Assembly (NCBI GenBank): GCA_002409455.1
Contig: DHNI01000166.1
Span: forward strand, 1 to 9,943
Direction: 5' to 3'
Origin: Firmicutes bacterium UBA5420
Lineage (GTDB): Bacteria > Bacillota > Limnochordia > Darwinibacteriales > Darwinibacteriaceae
DNA: 9,943 bases
Shown: positions 1 through 5,089 of the stretch, in pieces
Numbering within the stretch: the first letter of the stretch is position 1
Layout of the letters: each line of letters begins with the position of its first letter
Translations under genes and position numbers: made by a program
The notes under the pieces: model-generated
What the model was told of the DNA's origin: nothing
The model's database searches: none
What the model saw: only the letters and a program-made list of their open reading frames with translations

Positions 1-484
1 CAAGGGAGATCACCGCTGTAGGTTTGATCTGCTCGGGTAAATTCAGCATCTCTTGGAGCAGTTCGTACCACTTTGATCCTTGGCTTACCCCGATCCATAC
101 CCCTCCCAAACCCAGCCCATGGATGGCCAATAACATGTTTTGAGTGGCCGCAAAGCAATCGGCATAAAGGTGTTCGAGCCTGTCTTCAACGGTGGTGTCG
201 CCGCAAATGGCAATAGCCATCGGAGCGTTTGAAAGCATCCAAGCGTATTTCTTACCGACAGCAAGTCTAGCAAGGGCGTTCTTGTCCCTAATCACCACAA
301 AATGAAAGGGGCGTCGATTCATGGCGGTGGGGGCCGAAAGACCGGCCTGTAAGATAGTGTTAACTGCCGCATCGTTGATTGGCTTCGATGTGTAGCGGCG
401 GATGCTACGCCGGTGACCAATTGCGGTGAGTACGTCTATTTTGCTTGCTAGCGTTTTGGGTTCTTTGATATTGTCATGGGTCAT
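1..484 (-). CDS. Nitroreductase family protein (partial, 3' end beyond window)
   Basis: Reading leftward from the ATG at 482-484, 161 codons are open to the window edge. The protein is an FMN-dependent NAD(P)H nitroreductase-like oxidoreductase, presumably cytoplasmic. The family signature RRSIRRY lies at residues 25-31 and is followed by the flavin-binding stretch SAPTAMNRRPFHF (50-62). The region at 107-131, with YADCFAATQNMLLAIHGLG and then GVWIG, matches the usual conserved helix and the GLG-x-VWIG turn. The N-terminus carries about 20 residues more than a minimal family member. A ribosome binding site GGAGG at 493-497 sits 8 bases before the ATG, which fixes the start. Family members are about 170-190 residues, so only a short C-terminal part should be missing. 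The gene is divergent from dps. The physiological substrate cannot be told from the sequence; such proteins act on quinones, flavins or nitro compounds. Confidence 0.93.
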   Translation of the reverse strand, partial: MTHDNIKEPKTLASKIDVLTAIGHRRSIRRYTSKPINDAAVNTILQAGLSAPTAMNRRPFHFVVIRDKNALARLAVGKKYAWMLSNAPMAIAICGDTTVEDRLEHLYADCFAATQNMLLAIHGLGLGGVWIGVSQGSKWYELLQEMLNLPEQIKPTAVISL

Positions 485-671
485 CGTGTTCGCCTCCAGA
501 TTGTTATTCCCGATAGGGATACGTGGTAATGGTTCTGCGCACTTGGTAAAAAGTCCTTTCGTTAAACCTTTCACGGTATAGATGGCTTGCGCTGAATAGT
601 TTCCTGTGAAAGTTGACATAGTAATTCAGTGAGGAGCTTGAAATCGAATGAAAGAAATTCTGTATTTGGCC

Positions 672-700
672 TTGACAGTTTTAATAGTAAGGGTTATCAT
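672..700 (+). promoter_or_regulatory. SigmaA-type promoter of dps
   Basis: A perfect -35 hexamer TTGACA (672-677) is followed after exactly 17 bases by TATCAT (695-700), four of six matches to the -10 consensus. It lies 65 bases before the dps start codon. Spacing and sequence are those of a strong housekeeping-sigma promoter. Confidence 0.75.
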
Positions 701-702
701 TA
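682..702. promoter_or_regulatory. Imperfect palindrome over the dps -10 box (possible Fur/PerR-family operator)
   Basis: TAATAGTAA (682-690) and TTATCATTA (694-702) form an inverted repeat with 7 of 9 matching positions around a GGG centre. AT-rich palindromes of this kind placed over the promoter are typical of Fur-family operators (PerR, Fur), and dps/mrgA genes are classic PerR targets. The 3-base centre differs from the 1-base centre of the usual 7-1-7 PerR box, so the assignment to a regulator is inference. Confidence 0.4.
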
Positions 703-717
703 AACCAAATGACAGCT

Positions 718-735
718 TTAGGAACCAAATCCTAA
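718..735 (+). repeat. Short inverted repeat in the dps leader
   Basis: TTAGGA (718-723) and TCCTAA (730-735) are perfect inverted copies separated by six bases, downstream of the predicted -10 box and 15 bases before the ribosome binding site. It could be a small mRNA hairpin or a second protein-binding site. At six base pairs it could also be chance. Confidence 0.3.
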
Positions 736-764
736 GAATATCGTGCGTATAAGGAGGGCATGTC

Positions 765-1232
765 ATGAATAAAATTGGTTTATCGAACGAAGCAACGAAG
801 AAGGTAGCCGAGCATCTTGATCAACATCTCGCTGATCTTCATGTACTTTACGCTAAGCTCCACAACTATCATTGGTTTGTGGAAGGGCCAGGATTCTTTA
901 CCCTACATGCAAAATTGGAAGAACTGTATGATGGTGTAGCGGAAGAGATTGATGAGGTTGCCGAACGCATTTTGATGATCGGACACCGGCCATCTGCATC
1001 GCTAGCCGCCTACTTGAAGAAGGCGAAATTGAAGGAAGCAGAAAATGTGGGAATATCCCGCAATGATATCGCCAATGCCCTGTTGGCAGATTACGGCCAA
1101 TTGGTGGCGGGATTGCGTGCCGGAATTGCTGCGGCCCAAGAAGCGAATGACGAAGTCAGTGCCGATCTGATGATTGGCAGTTTGGCTGAATACGAAAAGA
1201 CGATGTGGATGTTAGATGCTTTTCTGAAATAA
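765..1232 (+). CDS. dps: Dps-family ferroxidase / DNA protection during starvation protein
   Basis: This 155-residue protein has the length and full sequence signature of Dps, which forms a 12-subunit shell, oxidises Fe(II) with hydrogen peroxide and stores the iron as mineral, protecting DNA from Fenton chemistry. The inter-subunit ferroxidase ligands are visible at positions matching those of Listeria Dps: H36 in NYHWFVEGPGF, H48, E52, D63 and E67 (in EEIDEVAERI). The N-terminus is short with only a few lysines (K3, K12, K13), so direct DNA binding is uncertain and the main role may be iron and peroxide detoxification. The start is fixed by AAGGAGG at 751-757, seven bases before the ATG. 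A consensus promoter lies upstream and a terminator hairpin 39 bases after the stop, so the gene is probably monocistronic. The palindrome over the -10 box suggests peroxide or iron control. Confidence 0.97.
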   Translation: MNKIGLSNEATKKVAEHLDQHLADLHVLYAKLHNYHWFVEGPGFFTLHAKLEELYDGVAEEIDEVAERILMIGHRPSASLAAYLKKAKLKEAENVGISRNDIANALLADYGQLVAGLRAGIAAAQEANDEVSADLMIGSLAEYEKTMWMLDAFLK

Positions 1233-1270
1233 CCAAGTCTAAGAGTACCTCTCATTACCTCTGAGACGAT

Positions 1271-1305
1271 AGTAGCCCTCGCATTTTGCGGGGGCTACTT
1301 TCATT
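1271..1305 (+). terminator. Terminator between dps and the convergent amidase gene
   Basis: AGTAGCCCTCGCA (1271-1283) pairs with 1287-1299 in a 13-bp stem with one G-T pair and a TTT loop. It is followed by TTTCATT on the plus strand, a weak T-tract. The hairpin also starts 5 bases beyond the stop codon of the minus-strand amidase gene, so it probably serves both convergent genes. Confidence 0.8.
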
Positions 1306-2182
1306 AAGGCAAGATTCTATTCCAGTCAAACAACGCTCCTGGATCCCACTTGCGCCCAGGATCATAGGCTTCGTGGCCGATAATGTTCCCACGGGGGATT
1401 CCATAGCGCTCCATTAGGTGGTGTAATAAGTGATCCAAGGCGCTGTATTGATTCTCTGTGTATCCCCGATCAGCTGACCTGACCTGTGTATTGGCGAGCG
1501 TCCCGATAACATCCTTCATTTCGGCTCTTGTTCCGATCCCGAGTAGCTCAATGCCAATGGCATAGCGATTCATAGCATTGGTCAACTTGGGATCCTGATT
1601 CCAAGAACCGGCTCCAGCATGATGCGCGATGCGCTCATCATGGACAAATTGATAGATCGCGCCTTCTCTGTCAATGACGTAGTGCGATTCTACGCCATAA
1701 CTATCGAAAATGTCCCTGATTCTGCTTATTTCGTAGGGATTGCTGGGATTAGCGGCAGCATCGCTGATAGCGTGAATCATGATGTATTCGATGTCTGCTT
1801 CGCCCCCAATTCTGCGTAACACTTCGGACCCGTCAGCCCTCCAGTTGATTATGCCTCCTGGTGCCTCCATGATTTCTGGGTCAGAATCGGGTATGAAGAT
1901 GGCCCGAATCGTCTTCCTCCCATCCATCAAAACGGTGGTTTCGGAACGATATGCTTCTGCCACCGCACCTTCCCATCTAGAAAACTGCCACCCTGTAGCT
2001 GGTAACGCCTTAACGTCAACGACAGATCCCTGGGTAAATTTGCCGCCTTCACTAGGCTCTACCATGCCCTGTCCCTGCATTTGGACTTTCAGGTCTACCT
2101 GATTCCGTTCTGGCGTGCATCCGGTTATACCCATTGCGCCAAGCATCAAAAGACCAGTTAAGAGAAGTTTTTTCATACTCAT
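1304..2182 (-). CDS. N-acetylmuramoyl-L-alanine amidase (Amidase_2/PGRP fold), lipoprotein with an InlB-like repeat
   Basis: This 292-residue exported cell-wall hydrolase cuts the bond between MurNAc and L-alanine of peptidoglycan. A lipoprotein signal peptide (MSMKKLLL, hydrophobic core, lipobox GITGC) predicts lipidation at C22. Residues 30-98 resemble one divergent InlB B-repeat module (GQGMVEPSEGGKFTQGS, GWQFSRWEG, then TIRAIF), probably a spacer or binding domain. The catalytic domain covers about 110-292: IMIHAIS gives zinc ligand H137, GHEAYDPGRKWDPG gives H270 and D280, and HYVIDREG, AHHAG and IGIELLG (E212) are the remaining conserved blocks. All three zinc ligands are present, so it should be active. 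The start is ambiguous between the ATG at 2182 and the one at 2176 (M3). Neither has a strong ribosome binding site and both keep the signal peptide. Recycling, spore or vegetative wall roles cannot be distinguished. Confidence 0.93.
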   Translation of the reverse strand: MSMKKLLLTGLLMLGAMGITGCTPERNQVDLKVQMQGQGMVEPSEGGKFTQGSVVDVKALPATGWQFSRWEGAVAEAYRSETTVLMDGRKTIRAIFIPDSDPEIMEAPGGIINWRADGSEVLRRIGGEADIEYIMIHAISDAAANPSNPYEISRIRDIFDSYGVESHYVIDREGAIYQFVHDERIAHHAGAGSWNQDPKLTNAMNRYAIGIELLGIGTRAEMKDVIGTLANTQVRSADRGYTENQYSALDHLLHHLMERYGIPRGNIIGHEAYDPGRKWDPGALFDWNRILP

Positions 2183-2239
2183 CCCATTTCTGTCTGCTTT
2201 GACAATCCTTTCTTGCTGGATGTGTTGTCTCCCTTTCGA

Positions 2240-2267
2240 AATCTAGATGGTAAGTATCGCCAGACAA
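2240..2267 (-). promoter_or_regulatory. Possible promoter of the amidase gene
   Basis: On the minus strand TTGTCT (2267-2262) is followed after 16 bases by TAGATT (2245-2240), 58 bases before the amidase start. Both hexamers deviate from consensus, so this is only a candidate. Confidence 0.3.
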
Positions 2268-2389
2268 ATGGCCTTCGCTGAGAATCTGCTACCAAGAGGG
2301 ATACTCCGATATTTGGAGAAATATTTGGAAATGGAAGTGCTAACTGATTCATTCTGTAAGGATAACTAAAGACACTTGGAGGGGACGGA

Positions 2390-2455
2390 ATGCCTTTGAC
2401 CATTGTAAGACAAGACATCACCAAAATGGGTGTGGATGCGATTGCAAATGCGTGA
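2390..2455 (+). pseudogene. N-terminal stub of a macro-domain (ADP-ribose-binding) protein
   Basis: A strong ribosome binding site (GGAGGGG, 2378-2384) precedes an ATG that opens a 21-codon frame reading MPLTIVRQDITKMGVDAIAN before an alanine and a TGA at 2453-2455. This is the first strand and helix of a macro domain, where the family continues with an asparagine-rich ADP-ribose loop (AAN..L..GGGV). That loop and the rest of the macro core, roughly 120-130 residues, are absent. The sequence resumes in another frame with the region that normally follows the macro domain. I infer an internal deletion that also shifted the frame. Translation signals are intact, so the stub is probably still translated and may drive translation of the downstream fragment. 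Confidence 0.75.
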
Positions 2456-2951
2456 TAACGGGGCGTTTGCTGTAAGCGAGGAGCTTTTAGGTGAGGTGGC
2501 CAGTTATCTAGATGCAAATTATGTGGAAGAAGATGTGGGGCAGCGGTGCCGTGGAGTTGTAAGGGAGGCGACGCCCCAAGCTCCGCTAGAGAATTTGGTG
2601 GGCAATTTAGATGAGCCTTTTACCAAGACATTGCTACGACTAATTGAGGCCAAGGGGAAAGACGATGTGGAAGTGTACAAAAAGGCTAATCTTGATCGTA
2701 GGCTTTTCTCAAAGATCCGCAGCAATAAGGCCTATATGCCTAGTAAGCGCACGGTCATTGCCCTGGCCATTAGTCTAGAACTCTCACTTGAGGAAACAAA
2801 TGACCTTTTGAAGCGTGCGGGCTTTGCTCTTTCCCCGAGCCAAGTGGGTGATGTGATTGTGGAATACTTTATTCTGCATCGCAAGTATAATATTTATGAG
2901 ATTAATGAAGTATTGTTCCGATACGATCAACCGCTACTTGGTGGATCGTAA
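2430..2951 (+). CDS. C-terminal HTH-like domain of a truncated macro-domain protein
   Basis: This open frame encodes what is, in longer clostridial macro-domain proteins, the C-terminal extension. From the GTG at 2430 it has 173 residues. The better start is the ATG at 2448 (167 residues), because it overlaps the stop of the preceding stub (ATGCGTGA) and could be reached by termination-reinitiation. Residues 12-35 (AFAVSEELLGEVASYLDANYVEED) match the end of the macro domain and the linker. Residues 60-173 match the conserved tail: LDEPFTKTLLRLIEAKG, EVYKKANLDRRLFSKIRSNK, KRTVIALAISLELSLEETND, GFALS, then NEVLFRYDQPLLGG. The 78-135 section has the spacing of a Cro/C1-type helix-turn-helix. The tail is unbroken and well conserved. 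The fragment may therefore be a recent pseudogene or a retained stand-alone DNA-binding-like protein. The next gene starts 21 bases downstream, suggesting one operon. Confidence 0.65.
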   Translation: MWMRLQMRDNGAFAVSEELLGEVASYLDANYVEEDVGQRCRGVVREATPQAPLENLVGNLDEPFTKTLLRLIEAKGKDDVEVYKKANLDRRLFSKIRSNKAYMPSKRTVIALAISLELSLEETNDLLKRAGFALSPSQVGDVIVEYFILHRKYNIYEINEVLFRYDQPLLGGS

Positions 2952-2972
2952 GCTAGATCGGGGGATGGTTAT

Positions 2973-3428
2973 ATGAAAGATGTACGCCTAGGTTTCTCTA
3001 GGTTTGGATTTCTGGTGGCAGTCTTGCAGTTGTTACCCAATGTGATTTGGGTTCTCCTTCCTCCTGAGCCGAATATTCTTACAACGAATGCATCCGTTAA
3101 GCCTTTTTTGGAGTACGGGGAGCACATGCTCGGAGTTGCCATTATTATGATGCTCTTGTTTCTGGTGGGCAAAACGGATCGCGAGCTCATACCCAGGGGC
3201 AGAACAGCCACCTTCGCTTTCGGAGCCATATTGCTCTACTGGTTCTGTTGGATACTGTATTATGCAGGCATGCAGGGTAATCTGGTGCTTTATTCCATGG
3301 TAGTCTTGCCGCCGGTAGCTTTTTTCTTGGCAGGTTTGGCAAAAAAAGTCTCCATTATCTCGGTTACGGCCTTACTGTTTGTGGTGTTTCATGTTCTGGT
3401 TACTCTGGAAAATTTTCCTTTGAGGTAG
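2973..3428 (+). CDS. Membrane protein of unknown function, five predicted helices
   Basis: I do not recognise a family for this 151-residue protein. Hydrophobic segments at about 11-29, 49-66, 80-98, 103-122 and 127-145 predict five transmembrane helices. The loop at 67-79 (KTDRELIPRGRTA) is rich in arginine and lysine and is probably cytoplasmic. No catalytic motif or signal peptide is visible. GGGGG at 2960-2964 lies 8 bases before the ATG. The gene sits 21 bases after the macro-domain remnant and 10 bases before the methyltransferase gene, so the three are probably co-transcribed. A partner role with the membrane methyltransferase is possible but rests only on this spacing. Confidence 0.8.
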   Translation: MKDVRLGFSRFGFLVAVLQLLPNVIWVLLPPEPNILTTNASVKPFLEYGEHMLGVAIIMMLLFLVGKTDRELIPRGRTATFAFGAILLYWFCWILYYAGMQGNLVLYSMVVLPPVAFFLAGLAKKVSIISVTALLFVVFHVLVTLENFPLR

Positions 3429-3438
3429 GCGGGGTAAT

Positions 3439-4110
3439 ATGCAAAAAGGTGCATTTAGCTACGCATTTCGGGTTATGCTGCAGCGCGTCTTGGGGCTGGC
3501 TCTGTTCTGGCTTGGTGCTCGTCAGCTGAGCTGGCATATCTGGGTCTATTTTGGCACAAGTTTTGTTGTTGCGATTATTTCGTTAGCCATCATGTTTAAA
3601 GTCAACCAAGAGACGCTGAACCAGCGGGGAAAGGTCGTTACCGATTCACCCTCCTGGGATAAAGTACTCTTAGGGTTGTATTGGGCTTTGCATTTTTTTG
3701 TCATCCATCTCGCGGCAGGATTGGAGTGGCAGGGCACTCCGCCAAGTCTGGCTTCATTCTGGATAGGAATGCTCCTCGGTATAGCCTCAGCTGTACTTGC
3801 CATGGCAGCCCTACTAGTCAACACTTACCTAGAATCTACAGCCCGCATCCAGCAGGATAGAGACCAAGAGGTGATTAGTACAGGGGTCTATAGTGTTGTG
3901 AGACACCCCACCTATTTGGCGGTGCTACTCTCCGCTCTAGGGATATCCTTAGTATTTTCCACACCCTATGTTTGCCTGACAGCTGTGGTCGTAGCCATCA
4001 TCATTGTAGTTCGAACGCATCTTGAAGATAAAATGCTACAAGAAAAGCTAGATGGTTACCAGGAATATACGCAGCAGGTACGCTATCGCTTAATTCCTGG
4101 CATTTGGTAA
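3439..4110 (+). CDS. Isoprenylcysteine carboxyl methyltransferase (ICMT/PEMT)-like membrane methyltransferase
   Basis: This 223-residue integral membrane protein ends in the ICMT/PEMT SAM-binding signature: STGVYSVVRHPTYLAVLL (147-164) with the R155-H156-P157 core, a hydrophobic hairpin (about 160-192), then E196, Y207, Y210 and the terminal RYRLIPGIW (215-223). Further helices lie at about 12-30, 35-53, 76-97 and 105-128. The fold binds S-adenosylmethionine at the membrane face and methylates lipid or lipid-like acceptors. Bacteria lack prenylated CaaX proteins in general, so the real substrate is unknown. The start has GGCGGGG at 3428-3434 close by, and the preceding gene ends 10 bases upstream. 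It appears to be the last gene of a short operon starting at the macro-domain remnant. Family assignment is firm, substrate is not. Confidence 0.88.
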   Translation: MQKGAFSYAFRVMLQRVLGLALFWLGARQLSWHIWVYFGTSFVVAIISLAIMFKVNQETLNQRGKVVTDSPSWDKVLLGLYWALHFFVIHLAAGLEWQGTPPSLASFWIGMLLGIASAVLAMAALLVNTYLESTARIQQDRDQEVISTGVYSVVRHPTYLAVLLSALGISLVFSTPYVCLTAVVVAIIIVVRTHLEDKMLQEKLDGYQEYTQQVRYRLIPGIW

Positions 4111-4113
4111 TTT

Positions 4114-4130
4114 GTCGCTTGCGAAGCGAC
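4114..4130 (+). terminator. Hairpin after the methyltransferase gene
   Basis: GTCGCTT (4114-4120) and AAGCGAC (4124-4130) form a perfect 7-bp stem with a GCG loop, three bases after the stop codon. No T-run follows, so it may be a weak or Rho-type terminator or simply an mRNA-end hairpin. Confidence 0.45.
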
Positions 4131-4187
4131 CTATAGATCCTCGCATCATGATATCCTCAGATCAACAAAACACAAGGGGGTTATCAT

Positions 4188-4841
4188 GTGAGACAGGGAT
4201 GCATGGAACTTGTTTTTATCTTGGACAAAAGCGGATCCATGAGCGGTTTGGAGAGTGACACTATCGGTGGGTATAACTCAATGCTAGACAAGCAAAAACA
4301 GGTAGAAGGCGAATGTGTGGTAACAACTGTACTTTTTGATCATGGTTATGAGCTACTTCACGATCGCATTGATGTCAGAGCGGTCAATCCTATCACCGAA
4401 GAGGAATACCAGGTAGGGGGTTCAACTGCTCTTCTCGATGCTATCGGCTTCACCATCCAAAAAATCGCGAAAGTGCAGAAGCATACGGTCGAGGAACATC
4501 GTGCAAATAAGGTGATGTTTGTTGTGATCACAGACGGGCAAGAAAATAGCAGCCGCGAATATTCTCATGACCAGATTAAAGCACTGGTGGAACATCATAA
4601 GGAGCAAGCTGAGTGGGAGTTTGTCTTTTTAGGAGCTAATATTGACGCCATTGAGACGGCCAAACATTTTGGTATTGGGGCTGATCGGGCCCAGAGCTAC
4701 CATGCAGATGAGGCAGGAGTTGCGCTGAACTTTGCGGTGATGAGCGAAAGTGTGGCCGAGTTTCGCAGGACGGGGAAGATGGACGATCGTTGGAAGGAGA
4801 AGATCGAGCAAGACTACAAGGGCAGGGGTGGCAAGCACTAG
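4188..4841 (+). CDS. Stand-alone von Willebrand factor type A (vWA) domain protein
   Basis: The 217-residue protein is essentially one vWA domain with a complete metal-ion-dependent adhesion site: DKSGSM (D13, S15, S17), the threonine of GGSTALLDAI (T80) and the aspartate of VITDGQENSS (D116). A bound Mg2+ would mediate protein-protein contact. No signal peptide, membrane segment or sorting motif is present, so it should be cytoplasmic. The C-terminal part (about 145-217) is a charged helical tail (FRRTGKMDDRWKEKIEQDYK). The start is taken as GTG at 4188, because AAGGGGG (4174-4180) lies 7 bases upstream and the ATG at 4186 runs straight into TGA. The ATG at 4203 would begin MELVFILDKSGSM, as I recall homologs doing, but has a poor ribosome binding site. 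vWA proteins often pair with a MoxR-type ATPase; none is in the window. The partner is unknown. Confidence 0.88.
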   Translation: MRQGCMELVFILDKSGSMSGLESDTIGGYNSMLDKQKQVEGECVVTTVLFDHGYELLHDRIDVRAVNPITEEEYQVGGSTALLDAIGFTIQKIAKVQKHTVEEHRANKVMFVVITDGQENSSREYSHDQIKALVEHHKEQAEWEFVFLGANIDAIETAKHFGIGADRAQSYHADEAGVALNFAVMSESVAEFRRTGKMDDRWKEKIEQDYKGRGGKH

Positions 4842-4888
4842 CTTAAGACAAATGGCGATAGATTGTCAGGAAAATATAGGAACTACCC

Positions 4889-4930
4889 AGTTTGTTAAAT
4901 CACACATTATATGGCGTAACTTAACAAACT
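4889..4930. repeat. Perfect 10-bp inverted repeat upstream of malE
   Basis: AGTTTGTTAA (4889-4898) and TTAACAAACT (4921-4930) are exact reverse complements separated by 22 bases. A weaker pair of similar sequence, TGTTA (4949-4953) and TAACA (4962-4966), follows. The 22-base gap is long for a terminator, and two half-sites two helical turns or more apart would suit a dimeric or tetrameric regulator. It also falls just after the vWA gene, so a role at the end of that transcript cannot be excluded. Confidence 0.5.
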
Positions 4931-4969
4931 AAGCAGGAAGCATAGGGTTGTTAGCGAAGGTTAACAGGC

Positions 4970-4987
4970 GGAGGTTGAAAGACCTCC
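4970..4987 (+). terminator. Small hairpin in the malE upstream region
   Basis: GGAGGT (4970-4975) pairs with ACCTCC (4982-4987) around a TGAAAG loop, then CCGTTTC. The T-tract is only three bases, so it is either a weak terminator for the vWA transcript or a leader structure of the mal transcript. Confidence 0.35.
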
Positions 4988-5006
4988 CCGTTTCTATCGT
5001 TACCAG

Positions 5007-5020
5007 TGCAAACGTTGTCA
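5007..5020. promoter_or_regulatory. cre-like operator (CcpA/LacI family) upstream of malE
   Basis: TGCAAACGTTGTCA matches the catabolite-responsive element consensus TGWAANCGNTNWCA at every position except the third. It lies 70 bases before the malE start codon. CcpA with HPr-Ser-P binds such sites in Bacillota to repress sugar operons when glucose is plentiful. A local LacI-family maltose regulator such as MalR can use a very similar site, so which protein binds is inference. Confidence 0.55.
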
Positions 5021-5089
5021 TTGTGGAGGTGATGGGGTTTTAGGGTTTTGTACTGTTGTTTTCTTGACTATCAAATGGAGGTGCGTAGA

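Larger units (their letters stand above)
485..764. other. Divergent intergenic region between the nitroreductase gene and dps
   Basis: This 280-base stretch separates two divergently transcribed genes. It holds the nitroreductase ribosome binding site (493-497), a well-formed dps promoter with an overlapping palindrome (672-702), a short inverted repeat in the dps leader (718-735) and the dps ribosome binding site (AAGGAGG, 751-757). I saw no convincing promoter for the nitroreductase gene. A 34-codon frame at 648-752 is discussed among the findings. Confidence 0.7.
4842..5089. other. Intergenic region before the maltose operon
   Basis: These 248 bases carry no credible gene. They contain a 10-bp inverted repeat (4889-4930), a smaller one (4949-4966), a hairpin with a GGAGGT stem (4970-4987), a cre-like site (5007-5020) and the malE ribosome binding site (5077-5083). 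I could not place a convincing -35/-10 pair for malE. Confidence 0.6.

Noticed and set aside
613..641. Second TTGACA (613-618) as a promoter
   Set aside because: No acceptable -10 hexamer is found 16-18 bases downstream.
1779..2102. Plus-strand open frame of 107 codons opposite the amidase
   Set aside because: It is antisense to the conserved InlB-like and amidase coding sequence, with no ribosome binding site and a composition typical of a shadow frame.
2179..2517. Minus-strand open frame of 112 codons upstream of the amidase
   Set aside because: It covers the macro-gene ribosome binding site and start on the other strand and has no recognisable domain; its end overlaps the amidase start only by chance ATGA.
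5015..5043. TTGTCA inside the cre-like site as the malE -35 box
   Set aside because: The hexamer at the right distance is TTTTAG, a poor -10 match, so I did not call a promoter.
5048..5089. In-frame extension of malE upstream of 5090 (14 more residues)
   Set aside because: It would place a cysteine-rich segment before the signal peptide, and the good ribosome binding site lies directly before the ATG at 5090.
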